From: Isoetes engelmannii
Lineage: Eukaryota > Streptophyta > Lycopodiopsida > Isoetales > Isoetaceae
NCBI GenBank assembly: GCA_011763485.2
Contig: JAANSK020258274.1
Location: 1-22,405 of the forward strand
Reading direction: 5' to 3'
Length of the DNA: 22,405 nucleotides
Both the position numbers and the translations under genes were made by a program. The notes under the pieces were generated by a model. It had not been told where the DNA came from and ran no database searches. It saw only the letters and a program-made list of their open reading frames with translations. The stretch's first letter is position 1. Every line of letters starts with the position of its first letter. Of the stretch, positions 1-9,689 are shown piece after piece.

Positions 1-417
1 CTTTATACGCTCCTGATTTGCTATTTCGAGCAAAATGAGAATGTACGGATTCTCAAATTAATGAATTCGTGCATTTTTCGTTAAAACATCACCTCTAGAA
101 TACAAAATTTGTTGCCGTCCATGCAACAATCTGGCTTCTATTCATAGTTCTGATTGCGCTTTCCAAAGTGTGCCACAATAATATACACTTGTGATAAAAT
201 CAAAGCCTCTTTGTTCCATCAGTTCTAGTCTCCAAAGCACCGCCTAACCATTTGATTCATGTATCCTATAACATCTTCTCCAGCATTGTGCGCAATATAA
301 TGATGTGAGATCTGCATCATGCAACATCATTTCAGTTTTTTTTTGGGGATATCAGATGTGGATGTAAGATCCTACATCATAAACTTGCTTTGGTGAGTTT
401 AAGAGCTTGAGTTCATT
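1..417. other. AT-rich sequence with no recognisable gene
   Basis: No coding frame, RNA or repeat could be supported. The stretch lies directly downstream of the decayed PPR relic that ends near 418 on the minus strand and may hold more of it beyond recognition. Nothing regulatory is claimed. Confidence 0.5.
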
Positions 418-976
418 TCACCTCCAAAAAGCATGTCTGAAATTCCCCTCATTATCCAGCTGACCAAAGCTTTTCCAGCAAACTAAGTCATGTAACTCCC
501 AACATGCGTACAAACCTACAGATATGTCTACATATTTGACATAAGAACATATGCAGGTGCATGCTTTCAAGACAACAACATAAACATGCCAGTTTCCTTT
601 TGCACCTAATGATTGCATTTGGGTATGCAATTGCATGGCAGTTAAGATTAGCGTGGGCCAAAGTAATTGCACTCCATGTATAAACAGTAGGCTGTAAAAA
701 TCTTCCTCAAAGCTTGAGTTACATCGGGCAAACAACCAGAAGAAGCAAATAAGCGAATGAGATTATTGCCCAAGACTTCAATAGAATCAAGGCGATTCTG
801 GGCCATTAGGATCTGTATTATTCTACCATATTCGGTATCTTGTTTTTTAGTGCAATCTCAAAGGAGGCAATATGCATTGTCTTTAGATAAAGGAATATTT
901 TGCATCTCCAATATCTCAAGAGCATCATCTAATCGTCCGCCATCGATAAATGAACTAGTAATTGTAGCCATTAGAT
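418..976 (-). pseudogene. Decayed PLS-type pentatricopeptide repeat (PPR) gene, N-terminal part
   Basis: Reading down the minus strand from about 976, three pieces in different frames line up with the start of a plant organellar PPR protein. The first has FIDGGRLDDALEILE, a typical first-repeat helix. An in-frame TGA at 858-860 follows YCLL, and the same frame then gives DCTKKQD, RIIQILMAQNRLDS and NNLIRLFASSGCLPD, the usual 'H-L-I-R-M' repeat wording. A frame change gives AITLAHANLNCHAIA, and another gives QMQSLGAKGNW and VVVLKACTCI, a classic L-type repeat. PPR proteins bind organellar RNA for editing or splicing. At least one stop and two frameshifts make this a relic. The right edge meets a reverse-transcriptase fragment at about 993. 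The PPR identity is firm; the fern-like character is from memory of fern PPR families. Confidence 0.72.
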
Positions 977-992
977 GATTATTTGTAGGTAG

Positions 993-1247
993 CTCATCTA
1001 CATTGATGATGTTGACCTCTTGGCACACACCCCAGAAGACATGCAGTGCCATCTGGATGCTCTTGCCACTTTCTGACAGTATACAAGCATGCGAGTCAAC
1101 TTGGCTAAGACTAAGGTCCTGCTCGTTTCATCCACCCGTCACCCAAGGGTACTCTCCTTCACGTGCCAGGGGCAAAACATAGAAGTGACTCCCATCTACA
1201 AGTATTTGGGGATTGAGTTCTCCACTACCACGCATTGGGATAGCATC
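993..1247 (+). mobile_element. LINE reverse-transcriptase fragment (YIDD box)
   Basis: The plus frame reads LIYIDDVDLLAHTPEDM, then HLDALATF, an in-frame TGA at 1074-1076, then MRVNLAKTKVLLVSS and TPIYKYLGIEFS before TAA at 1248-1250. YIDD is the position of the catalytic YADD/FADD motif of non-LTR reverse transcriptases. NLAKTKV and YKYLGI are the downstream palm/thumb motifs. Only about 85 codons remain. The left end abuts the PPR relic and the right end dissolves into GA repeats. Its wording differs from LINE copies A and B, so it is a second LINE family, possibly the one also seen at 11366-12050 (inference). Confidence 0.72.
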
Positions 1248-1370
1248 TAACTAGAGAGCAAGAAACTAGAGAGATAATACATACAGAGAGACTAGAGAGA
1301 GAATAGAGAGAGAGAAACTAGAGACAAAATTTTGAGAGAAAGACTAGAGAGAGAAACAAAAGGGAGAAAC

Positions 1371-1420
<50 letters not shown>

Positions 1421-1495
1421 AGGAATGCAGAGAGGGAGAAACTAGAGAAAAAGATAAACTAGAGGGAGAAAATAGAGAGAGAAAGACAAGCTTAA
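1248..1495. repeat. Purine-rich GA microsatellite and ACTAGAGA-type array
   Basis: Almost every base is A or G on the plus strand. The core at about 1371-1420 is nearly pure (AG)n; around it are imperfect units such as AAACTAGAGAGAGA. Apparent minus-strand frames rich in Ser and Leu here are artefacts of the repeat. The array begins exactly where the LINE fragment stops. Confidence 0.9.
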
Positions 1496-1950
1496 TTTTG
1501 CTTAGCTTTGTTTTGTTACATTGTATTGTATATGTATGTTGTTCGTTTTGCCCATGACATTTTAAAGGCAATCCGTAGTGGTTTGCACCTTGTTTATCTA
1601 CATCATATGAAGGATTTAGCATTGCTAGGGCTGGATTTTCCCTTTTGGGTCAAAGCACAGTAGGGTATACATAAATCGGGACATACCAAAATATTGCTCC
1701 CCCCCCCCCTCCCCGGTACTCAAAATGAGCATATTACTCAAACCTCATGAACAATACTTAACTTTAAAAGTTCCTTTTAACATACTTCCAAAATTGAGTT
1801 TAATTTCAATAAAGTGTGAGCTTTTTCCAGACTATTTTGTTAGGGATTAATATGTATTTCTAGATCGCTGGATAACGGCATCCCCGTCGAAATTTAAAGA
1901 GTGGTTCGCTCTAGGGATTCTTCATGGTTTCTTTTGTACATAGAATAGTA
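1496..1950. other. Unassigned spacer with a poly-C tract
   Basis: No coding frame of substance. An 11-base C run lies at 1699-1709, followed by T and four more C. The rest is AT-rich. Confidence 0.5.
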
Positions 1951-1984
1951 TCTTTTCTTTTTTAAAGAAGAAGAATTACATCAA

Positions 1985-2440
1985 TAAGAAGATGCTAATA
2001 TAAAGAGAAGTCAAGGGAGGTGGAAATAGCTCCAAATCTCATGTAACTTTGAAGCAAAAAATTGGTGATATAGATGAGCTTTCATCTCTTGGTAGATGCT
2101 GACGTGAGGTATATGCACATCTCTAAAAACCACACGGCACCTACGTTTCCACACCACCCAACAAACAAGGGCCCTGCAAATAGTGAAAGCCCACTTCTTG
2201 AAGCGATGCCATACATAAGGAAAGATGTCGAAAATAATTTGTTGACTTGTTAGACGAGCTCGAAAAGAAGAACAAATAGTTGATCAATTGGGGAACAGAT
2301 CGCCAGAGAGTACAAAACAATGCTCTATTGATTCAGGTGCAACTCTACAAATTGAGCAAAGAGGACTGATAATAGGCTTGAAGGAATGAATGGGAACAAT
2401 AATCCTCAGTTCCTTACTTTCCATAGAAGAACTGAATGCT
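1985..2440 (-). pseudogene. LINE copy A zinc-knuckle (zf-RVT) C-terminus
   Basis: At about 2367-2300 the minus strand reads PLCSICRVAPESIEHCFVLS. This is the zf-RVT knuckle found after the reverse transcriptase in plant LINEs. The pattern C-x2-C then H is kept, but the last metal-binding cysteine, present in copy B as HCFVLC, is serine here. The remainder down to 1985 aligns with the 3' end of copy B at nucleotide level. Confidence 0.62.
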
Positions 2441-2952
2441 AATATTTTTGTCCCACAGTCTGGACCAAATCAACACGCGGTCTACCTTAGGGACTTTCAG
2501 TTACCAATGCATTGATGAAGGCAAAGCTAGGAGGTTGCATCATGAGCTTTCTATAACAAGGTTGGACAAAATGCAATGTCTGTTAATCTCCATACACAGT
2601 CATTCCCTAGGTTGGTCTACAAAGGGATGTTATCTGTCACATATTCCAAGTGAAGTAAGCTATCCAAGTCAATCTGTAGATGTCTTTAAATTCCTGCCAA
2701 GAATAGAGGCGCTCTTTCGAGTACCAGGTCTGAAGGTGACTTATACGCGAAGATTGCCACCTGCATTGAGTCTTATAATGCATTATGGTGACCAGAGGAG
2801 CCGAGGTAGGAAGATGAGGCAAAGGCACCCCAAGAGGCTTGTGACCAATCTGAGGGATGCAAAGTAGCCAATGAATTGCCCATTTTCTAATCTTTGAGAA
2901 CTCCACAAAGGAAAGGAGAACCATGAGGCAGAGACTCAAGGGGTAGAGTATA

Positions 2953-3793
2953 TCACAATAGGTAAGGGACAAGTGAAGACTTGCCAAAACCACGTGAATG
3001 CTTCAAAAGCCTGGACAAGTAGACACATGCCACAAGACTGCATCTGACCTGAAAGAGTTTTTCGAATGGGCTTGAGATTAAGATCTTACTATGAAGCAAT
3101 AAGTCCATCATGCTGAGTTCATCATCTTTCTTCGAGTGCCCACACTTTTTTCCGACCGTTGCTCCAGTCACGTTACTGCGCCAAGCAAAATTGCGTATAG
3201 TGGCCACCATCTCTTTTAACTTTAAAGCTGGAGGCAGCAAAGCAGAAGCGGCACACATGAAGTATTCTTTAGGACAACTTAGCAACCTTTATATGCCCAG
3301 CCATCAAGTTATTCTAGGTCTTCAGAGGCATCTACTTTAGTAGAGAGGTGCATCACTCTCAATCCCATGCTTGTGTGTTGCCAAAGTGTTTGGTGAGATA
3401 AGTTGCCATAAGTATGCCTGAACACATGCGAGAGGAGGTGTCTAAAGCCCATATGGCACTGCACTTTTGTAGTTCATAGACATCGAAGATATCCAAGAGC
3501 TGCTTTACCCTGTTGAAGTTACCTTCAGAGACCTGTAGAAGAAGGAAAGTATCATCTATGAACTGATTGCACACAATCTGAATCATACTCAAGGTTTGTA
3601 CAAGAGAATTATTTACGACACAATGGAGCAGTTGTAAGAGACATTCTGCCTCACTAATAAAAAGGAGGGGACTATAGGACATCCTTGATGCCTCCCCCAA
3701 CTGGAAAAATGACAGAAGGTTCACCCTAATATAGTATTGCTGCCTTAACAGACCACAACAACTTCCACATTGTTTCACAAAAAGATGGTCCAA
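2953..3793 (-). pseudogene. Reverse-transcriptase C-terminal part of LINE copy A
   Basis: The frame ending at 3359 contains IVCNQFIDDTFLLLQVSEGN, with FIDD at the catalytic FADD site (Ala to Ile at the second position), followed by KQLLDIF and KCSAIWALD. After a frame change, 3285-2953 reads YFMCAASALLPPALKLKEM and ATIRNFAW, then MMDLLLHSKILI. These match the same segments of copy B at 10436-9640. The reading frame is not continuous, so no active enzyme is made. Confidence 0.72.
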
Positions 3794-3838
3794 AGCCTAG
3801 TTTGTGCATAATACGTAGTAGGAACCTCCAAGTACACA

Positions 3839-4185
3839 CATATAAGGAAATCTTACTTCCGCTCCAGAAGATTATTAAGAATTGGGCATAAACGAGGTAG
3901 ACAAAAAAGGATCGAGAAGGAAAATAATGTATATGCTAAAGAATCAGCAACCCCAGTGACATGGGCTCAAAATGGTTGAAATCCACAGAAATACACATTG
4001 AGATAAATATGTTTTGTCTATTTTTTGAAGAACCTGAAGCACCTGGGCAAGCAGGAACTGGTGAAAGAGCAGATATGATTCTAATTCTAGCCTTCCCAAC
4101 ATGCAAAATTACATACTCGTACTCCAGCCTTGTAGAAATGCATTAACCCCATATGCTTTGAGACTTAAGAAATTTGACAAAAATA
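3839..4185. other. Spacer with no supported gene
   Basis: This stretch lies beyond the 5' truncation of LINE copy A. Short frames are present but none shows a motif or clear codon bias. No repeats of note. Confidence 0.45.
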
Positions 4186-4189
4186 TAAG

Positions 4190-4292
4190 CAAGATCACCA
4201 CTGGATCCGGCTCTATGGCATACCCCAGGACATCGATGCTGCCATCCGTTGCCACCGCACAATCTCTCCCCAGTAATTCTACTCTTATCTCT
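4190..4292 (-). other. Weak candidate exon, unknown product
   Basis: The minus strand reads REIRVELLGRDCAVATDGS then IDVLGYAIEPDP, which looks more like protein than the surrounding sequence. It is preceded by an acceptor-like TATTGTAG. I do not recognise the family. It may be a gene fragment or chance. Confidence 0.2.
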
Positions 4293-4671
4293 CTACAATA
4301 ATGTGATCTAAAAACTCCACAAGAAAAAACCATTGAAAATTTGTACCCAGATAAAAAGGAAAGCGCACATGTTGACATAATAGAATAGATTTTTATCGTC
4401 CAAAAGAACATACTACAACGAACCTACAATAAATAATAATATGTTAAGTTAGTTCATCAGGAGAATTTTGTATTGTGATAAACAAGCATTGTTTTTTTAC
4501 TTGTATTAGAACATGATAGTTGTAGTGGGCCTTTAAGAAATATGATGTTTATACTTAGGTGGGGTATCTTAGAAAGGTTACTAATATGGCAATAGAGAAT
4601 TGAACACCCTATCATTTCAAATTACGAGTTGATAAAGCGTCCTGTGATTGCAGGTATGTCCTGGTCACAAA

Positions 4672-4773
4672 TCAACTGTATTTTTCTATTTCATGTTGAT
4701 AAAATTGTTCCAGTTCATCACGGCGAGATAAAGAATCAAGGATAGAGCCAATAGAAAATGCCGAAATTTGGAA
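4672..4773 (-). other. Weak candidate terminal exon, unknown product
   Basis: The minus frame reads SIGSILDSLSRRDELEQFYQ and ends HEIEKYS-stop. The charged, helix-like composition is protein-like and it lies on the same strand as the candidate at 4190-4292. No convincing acceptor precedes it and no family is recognised. Confidence 0.18.
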
Positions 4774-5540
4774 GATGCAGTGGAAGACGAGGATAAAGCA
4801 CAAATTGAAGCCAAACCGGTGGTCAAAACTGTGTACTTCCTGCAAACAACTTAGTTTCTCCAACATAACAATTTGCATAGAAAATAGATTTTCCTGAGCA
4901 TGAGAGGGTAATACTTTGTTGTATTTCCATATTTTGAATGAACAAGAAGGAATAATGACTTCCAAAATCACCAGAGGTGAAATGCTAGTTTTCGTTTGCA
5001 GTATTTTTGTTTGGAAGAACACACTGTGGTGAAATTCTAAATAACGTAATTTGAATAGTTAGTGGAGGTGAAATTCCTTATTATAATTACAAGGAATTTC
5101 ACAATAATCCTAAGTATTTCACTTTAATGGAATATTTAATCAAATGGTAATTAATCTTCGTAAATATACATAGACAATATGTATAAGAAAGTACAATACA
5201 AACATGGTAATTATAAAAGTGGCTACATTATGATGTCCAATACCTAGTGAATTTAACTGTAATACCAAAACATGGTAAATGTAGTTTGTTTAGTATGATT
5301 ATGTTTTGCAAGAGACCAAAAACTATGGGCCATTTCAAATAATTCCAATACATAGAAAGTTAGGGTAAAAGATATAAACCGAGATATTTATTTCCACAAA
5401 CAATGAGACAAAATTTTCTGACTGAGTAATATCGATGGGCCAAGACAATGTGGAAGAAGCAAACAGAAATGAAGCAAAAGTATGATATTTGCAAGGCAAA
5501 ACTTAGATTTGATTGATCACAAGAGGAAGTGATGAATGAT
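4774..5540. other. AT-rich spacer with repeated GTGAAAT/ATTTCAC words
   Basis: No gene is supported. Between 4976 and 5122 the words GTGAAAT and ATTTCAC recur in both orientations, including the perfect inverted repeat at 5068-5102. The remainder to 5540 is AT-rich with no motif. Confidence 0.45.
5068..5102. repeat. Perfect 12-bp inverted repeat
   Basis: GTGAAATTCCTT (5068-5079) is exactly repeated as its reverse complement AAGGAATTTCAC (5091-5102) with an 11-base AT-only or nearly AT-only loop. It could fold as a hairpin. It lacks a GC-rich stem and U-run arrangement, so no terminator function is suggested. Confidence 0.85.
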
Positions 5541-5576
5541 CACCTGTTTGAACATTCTTCAAATCTCCATATTTCA
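5541..5576 (+). repeat. 36-bp direct repeat, left copy
   Basis: This copy begins CACCTGTTTGAACATTCTTC and ends CTCCATATTTCA. It matches 6178-6213 at 34 of 36 positions by eye. The two copies flank the candidate small membrane-protein gene and its promoter region. Confidence 0.85.
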
Positions 5577-5608
5577 GGATGAAATATTTCTGGAAGTGAT
5601 GAATGAAT

Positions 5609-5848
5609 CTAAGGGGGGTTAATTTTCCTGTTGGAAATGGCAGAGAAAGTGGAATTGATGGAAGAAGAAGGGGCAAAAGCAGGGGAAGGGGCATGCTGGG
5701 AAGGGCTACATCTTCCAGCTATGGAAAAACCTTCAATGCAGGTATGCTTGGCCCTGTGCATCCATCCAAATCCAAACAGAACCGTCAGCACTATGGCCAG
5801 CAGTGCCACACAGCCGCATATCTTGCATAATCTGCCCACAAAACACAT
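5609..5848 (-). CDS. Candidate small single-pass membrane protein, 79 aa, unknown family
   Basis: The frame from the ATG at 5848-5846 runs 79 codons to TAG. Residues about 10-30 form one hydrophobic segment with the core CGCVALLAIVLTVLFGFGW, preceded by a basic and Cys-containing start (MCFVGRLCKIC). A Cys-containing juxtamembrane stretch (HRAKHTCIEGFSIAGRC) follows, then a Ser/Pro/Ala-rich tail. This arrangement suggests a small type II or tail-out membrane protein. The frame stays open upstream to a TAA near 5943 but has no earlier ATG. A TATA-like box at 6098-6106 and a four-codon upstream ORF (6014-6003, ATG CCG ACA TAG) lie on the same strand. I do not recognise a homologue, and it could be a first exon or chance. 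Confidence 0.38.
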   Translation of the reverse strand: MCFVGRLCKICGCVALLAIVLTVLFGFGWMHRAKHTCIEGFSIAGRCSPSQHAPSPAFAPSSSINSTFSAISNRKINPP

Positions 5849-6097
5849 GCCTGCTTTCTTCAATTCAATCTGGCTGCCTTCAATGCTACTTTTTCCTCTG
5901 TTTCTTCGCCGGAATGCAGAAAAATGGCTCTTTTGTAGCCCTGTTTAAGCAGAAACATAAAGCGGCAGATTCTTTTTTTTTAAAATCCTTACAGACCTTC
6001 AACTATGTCGGCATGTCGGATCCGTTCACGAGCTTGCTTCCGGTTGAATGAAGGGGAGAATCTAGCGATGGAGATCGTTGAATGGAGGACGCTTGGG

Positions 6098-6106
6098 TTT
6101 TAAATA
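6098..6106 (-). promoter_or_regulatory. TATA-like box upstream of the candidate membrane-protein gene
   Basis: The minus strand reads GTATTTAAAACCC, with TATTTAAAA at 6106-6098. It lies about 250 bases upstream of the ATG at 5848, in a moderately GC-rich stretch that could be a 5' leader. A promoter call rests only on the motif and position. Confidence 0.3.
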
Positions 6107-6177
6107 CCTGGAACCCTAAAAACCCAACGGTCATGTGGTCCTTGTTAGAAAATATACTACTGCTTAGCTTACCGTTG

Positions 6178-6213
6178 CACCTGTGTGAACATTCGTCAAA
6201 TCTCCATATTTCA
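6178..6213 (+). repeat. 36-bp direct repeat, right copy
   Basis: CACCTGTGTGAACATTCGTC followed by AAATCTCCATATTTCA, matching 5541-5576 with two substitutions. The separation start to start is 637 bases. Confidence 0.85.
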
Positions 6214-6780
6214 TAGTTAGGCCTAAATCACACTATAGGCCAAACTAAAAATATTATAATTCATAAGCAATGAGAAGCAGCCAATGGACGTTTTGGACGG
6301 GCACCCTATCACACCTACGGTGCCCACCCAAAAATATGCCTCAAAAAATTGATTTGTTCTTCCACATAAACCTCTACGCAAGGATCAATTGCCCTGATTT
6401 GCAATGCAAGGATCAATCGCCCCGATTTGCAATGCAAACCATATAGGCTGGAAAGTTGCTTTAATTTGGCTTTTTGGGTTGCCCGAAGGGCATACCCTTA
6501 GCATGAATAGGGAAAGAGGAATTATGCCGTAAATATACCAATTGGATGGCCGAGATTTCAGGCTTAGAGGAATATGCTGGGTATGTACTAATGGAGGGTG
6601 AGTTGATAGTTGCTTCAAAAAGATTTTAAGGTTTAGGAACATCTTTAAGATGGTATTGACATTATGCACGCCAGGATGCGATTGCCCAATTATTACCGAA
6701 GATGGATTGCTAGTTCCGTATGCGTTTGGGGTTTCTAATTATAATTTTGGTTCAACAGTTCATAGGTAATTGTTACATAA
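6214..6780. other. Spacer without supported gene, with a 28-bp tandem duplication
   Basis: No convincing frame on either strand. The only clear structure is two tandem 28-bp units at 6380-6407 and 6408-6435, each AAGGATCAA(T)YGCCCYGATTTGCAATGC in form, differing at two positions. Confidence 0.5.
6380..6435 (+). repeat. 28-bp x2 tandem repeat
   Basis: Units at 6380-6407 and 6408-6435 share AAGGATCAA and GATTTGCAATGC and differ by T/C at two sites. A third unit begins AA and diverges. Confidence 0.85.
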
Positions 6781-7095
6781 GTGGAAATCCATGTAGAAGT
6801 ATCCGCGGTCTTTCAACGGTTATTCTCATGCATATCTATGTTCATAAATTTTGAAGCACGCGATTTTTTGGGCATGAAGCTGTATTTTGATTGCGCCCTT
6901 CTGTATGCAGCTGCTTCTTATCTGAAGCCCATATTTTTGTTGAATGAAGGAGCTCATTTGAAGAGAGTGATAGAGACGTTTGGTACGTTAGGAAGGAAGG
7001 ACGTTTGGTATGAGACAAGGGCTGAAGAGAGCCACCCCACCTATGGGATTGTACTCCTATTCCTACCTATTCCGACATTCAATAGAACCTTGTAA
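6781..7095 (+). CDS. Weak candidate reading frame, unknown product
   Basis: A 104-codon open frame starts at a GTG, so the start is not credible as such; internal ATGs are at codons 20 and 31. It reads FEARDFLGMKLYFDCALLYA then LKPIFLLNEGAHLKRVIETF, which is protein-like with a helical feel, and ends in TAA-like context after FNRTL. No domain is recognised and no splice sites are convincing. It could be a decayed exon. Confidence 0.18.
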   Translation: MEIHVEVSAVFQRLFSCISMFINFEARDFLGMKLYFDCALLYAAASYLKPIFLLNEGAHLKRVIETFGTLGRKDVWYETRAEESHPTYGIVLLFLPIPTFNRTL

Positions 7096-7137
7096 CTCCC
7101 AAATTGTGGAAAAATGGATTATTCTCGAAGGCATCTT

Positions 7138-7291
7138 ACCGTCAATTTTTCGGCCGTCCATTTCAAGTTTTTTAGCTATTTGAGGAATCGATATTCTTGT
7201 CCAAGTTTTGTGCTTTACCATCAAATTTTCGGTCGTCCATTGCAAGTTTTAGCTATTTGAGGAATCTATATTCTTATCAAAGTTTTTTGCA
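7138..7291 (+). repeat. Diverged tandem duplication, period about 79 bp
   Basis: The words TTTTCGGYCGTCCATT, CAAGTTTT, AGCTATTTGAGGAATC and ATATTCTT occur in the same order at 7138-7216 and 7217-7291 with scattered substitutions and small indels. Confidence 0.8.
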
Positions 7292-8539
7292 ATGTTTAAG
7301 CCTTTATTTTCACAATTGCATTCTTGCATATGGAGTGGCAGGTTGTCCGCGAATTAGAGAAAAAATGGGGTCTCCAACTATCCTTAAACTTGATATTGAT
7401 AATTCCATGTAGGTTTACACATGGAGTCAATAGGGAGATACCTTATATGCTCTAAGGACACATTAGGTGGCAATAGTAGCATTTCATTTCCTTATTAGGC
7501 ATCCACATGGCGACTTTCAATTGGACATGTTTTTCAATAGATGTTCTCGTGTGTGGGTGGAGATATCTGAAATCTTACTAGATTTATGTGTACACAGAAA
7601 TCTAAACCTACGAATTTTTCGAGACCAAAACCCACGAAATTTTCCCGAAACCTAAGCCTACGAAATTTTCCAGAGATAAACTTTTGAATATGGTTTCGAC
7701 TCTGACTTCTATCCAAGGCTGTCTCTCGATGCACCCACAACATTATCGGTTCAACTTCAGATTGGAGGGGCACCGAATACAGATTAGGTTCTATTCTTGC
7801 CAATTTATATCAGCTTTTTTTTTTTTTTTTTTTGCTTATCATGCAGAGAAAAGCAGGAGATATCGCCCTAGAAAAATGCTTTATAATAAACGTATCGTCT
7901 TACAAAAATTTGTAACTCTTCTGTTTATGCTCAATATGAATGTGCTTGGAAGAAGATTGAAGCTTTTGTCATTTCAAGAATAGCCATTCAGCTAAACATC
8001 CCCATTATTTTGTGGCCTTTCTCTTTTGCAGTATGATAGATCCTACAAAACAGTTGTTAGATGCACATATGCATTGTTTCATAGGCATTGAAATGAAAAT
8101 TTCAAGCTTGGGTTTGAGATGACCAGATGTATCTAACAGGTCAGTTTTTCGTGTGCATTAAGATAGAAGTTCCCCAAACAAATTTCTTAAAAATAGCAGA
8201 ACTTATGACTCCTTGCTACTCTTCTACTATAGTTTGTAACTTTGCTTTAATCCAGTTTTCCAGTGCTTTGGAAAGCGGAGCTTGTTGTTGAGGGGCAGAG
8301 TTTTTGTTTGTTAGAGCAACCTTCCACCTCATTGATCAGGAGACGAAAAGAATGACACAAGGCTGTTGGATACAATTTGCAACAATGCTTTATATTTTAG
8401 GGAGAGTCACGGGTGTTTTTGGGTTTATAGAAATAATTTTTCATTTGAAACTTGTGCATTCCTATGGCCATATTTGTTATGAGATCTTTCATAGGCATCT
8501 TCTATAAGTCGGGCAACCCTTTGATGCTTTAGCATCTTG
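7292..8539. other. Spacer with weak tandem repeats and poly-T tract
   Basis: No gene can be supported. It contains an imperfect repeat of CCTACGAAATTTTCC-like units at about 7606-7674 (period about 27-28), a 19-base T run at 7815-7833, and intron-like acceptor strings (CTTATCATGCAG near 7846, TCTCTTTTGCAG near 8030). These last could mark a plus-strand transcript, but no matching exon is convincing. Confidence 0.45.
7606..7674 (+). repeat. Imperfect CCTACGAAATTTTCC tandem repeat
   Basis: CCTACGAATTTTTCGAGACC, CCCACGAAATTTTCCCGAAA and CCTACGAAATTTTCCAGAG follow one another with spacing of about 27-28 bases. Confidence 0.65.
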
Positions 8540-8602
8540 TTTTTTTTTTTTTGAAGAACGAGAAACAATTTATATTAACTGGAAAACTAGTACAATGGGA
8601 AG

Positions 8603-9145
8603 TCAAGGTAGGTGGAGGTAGCCCCAAACCTCATCCCTGACATCCGGATGCAACTTCGAAACCAAAAACTGGTGACGAAGACGAGATTTAATCTCCTGGT
8701 AGAGGCTAGCAACAGGAGTATGCAAACCTCTAAAGATGACATGACACCTGCATTTCCAAACCGCCCAACAGACTAGAGCCCTGCAAATATTGAATGCCCA
8801 TTTCTTGAAGCGGGGCCATCTAGCATGAAGAATGCCCAGAAGGACCTGTTGACTTGTGAGGTGGGACTGCAAAGAGGCCTGGACAGTGGACCAAATGTGA
8901 TTGAGATCACCACAGAGCACAAAACAATGCTCTATTGTTTCAGGAGCCAGTTTACAAATTGGACAAAGAGGACTAACAGATGGTCTGAATGAGTGAACTC
9001 GGGCATAGGTCCTTACTGCTCGATGCACAACTTGCCATAGAAGAACTGAATGTTTTGGAACAATATTCTTGTCCCACACTCTGGACCAGACCATTGCATG
9101 CTGGGCTTCCGGAACTCTCAATTGCCAGTGCACTGAAGGGGGCAA
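8603..9145 (-). pseudogene. LINE copy B C-terminal zinc-knuckle domain (zf-RVT)
   Basis: This 180-codon frame is the longest intact piece of the element. It reads WSRVWDKNIVPKHSVLLWQV, then PLCPICKLAPETIEHCFVLC. That is the zf-RVT pattern C-x2-C then H-x4-C, all four ligands present, in a context W..vW...pkhs.llW typical of plant LINE ORF2 ends. A WAVWKCRCHVIFRG motif follows. The knuckle probably binds RNA or DNA during integration (family knowledge). The apparent start codon is not the real protein start; this is the tail of a longer ORF2 now separated by a frameshift near 9150. Confidence 0.85.
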
Positions 9146-9230
9146 AGGAGGCTGCGCGGTGAGAAGTCTGTAGCAAGTCCGAACAAAACTCTTCCGCCAT
9201 GAAATATCTGCTACAAAACCCCACGCACGT

Positions 9231-9689
9231 TCATTCTTGAGGTTGGGGCCACAAAGGGATGTTATCCGCTACAGCTTCCCATATGCCATAATCTCGCTCA
9301 GTCAATTTAAAAGTGTCCTTGAATTCTTCCCAAGAATGGAGGTGTCCATTGGAATACCAATGCTGCACTAGAGAGATACCCGCATACTGCCACCGACGCT
9401 GAATTTTAGGATGCATGGTAGAGACCAATGGAGGCATGTCCGGTAAGGGCACCCAAAGGAACGGAGAGGAGCAATGCGAGGTGTTTGAAGGATGCAGAGA
9501 GGCCAGTGAACTAACATCTCTCCACGCTTTGAGAAGTTCGCGAAGGAATGGGGAAGCACGAGGAAATGACTTCAAAGGATAGAACAAAGCCCAAGGCAGG
9601 AAAGGGGGACGGGAGGGCTTGCCAAAAGGTCGTGAATGCTCAAGAGCCTGGACTATCAAGCGCACCCCGACAGACTGTGTATGACCCAA
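9231..9689 (-). pseudogene. LINE copy B linker between reverse transcriptase and zinc knuckle
   Basis: A 152-codon open frame containing VRLIVQALEHSRPFGKPSRP, WRDVSSLASLHPSNTSHCSS and IQRRWQYAGISLVQHWYSNG. It is the segment that joins the two domains in ORF2. The paralogous stretch of copy A is 2993-2637 (KTQCRWQSSRISHLQTWYSK). No known catalytic motif. Confidence 0.7.

Larger units (their letters stand above)
1951..3838 (-). mobile_element. LINE copy A, 5'-truncated L1-like retrotransposon
   Basis: This minus-strand relic is homologous along its length to copy B at 8540-10500, matching in nucleotides and in reading frames. The 3' end lies at the low-coordinate side, where a short T run at about 1957-1963 represents the A-tail. 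The high-coordinate end stops near 3838, just after the point matching 10480 in copy B, within the reverse transcriptase. Everything upstream (ORF1, endonuclease, reverse-transcriptase N-terminus) is missing, as expected of 5' truncation during target-primed reverse transcription. No clear target-site duplication was found. Frames are broken by several indels. Confidence 0.8.

Noticed and set aside
1344-1622. 92-codon minus frame with Ser/Leu runs
   Set aside because: It is the complement of the GA microsatellite; low-complexity translation, no gene.
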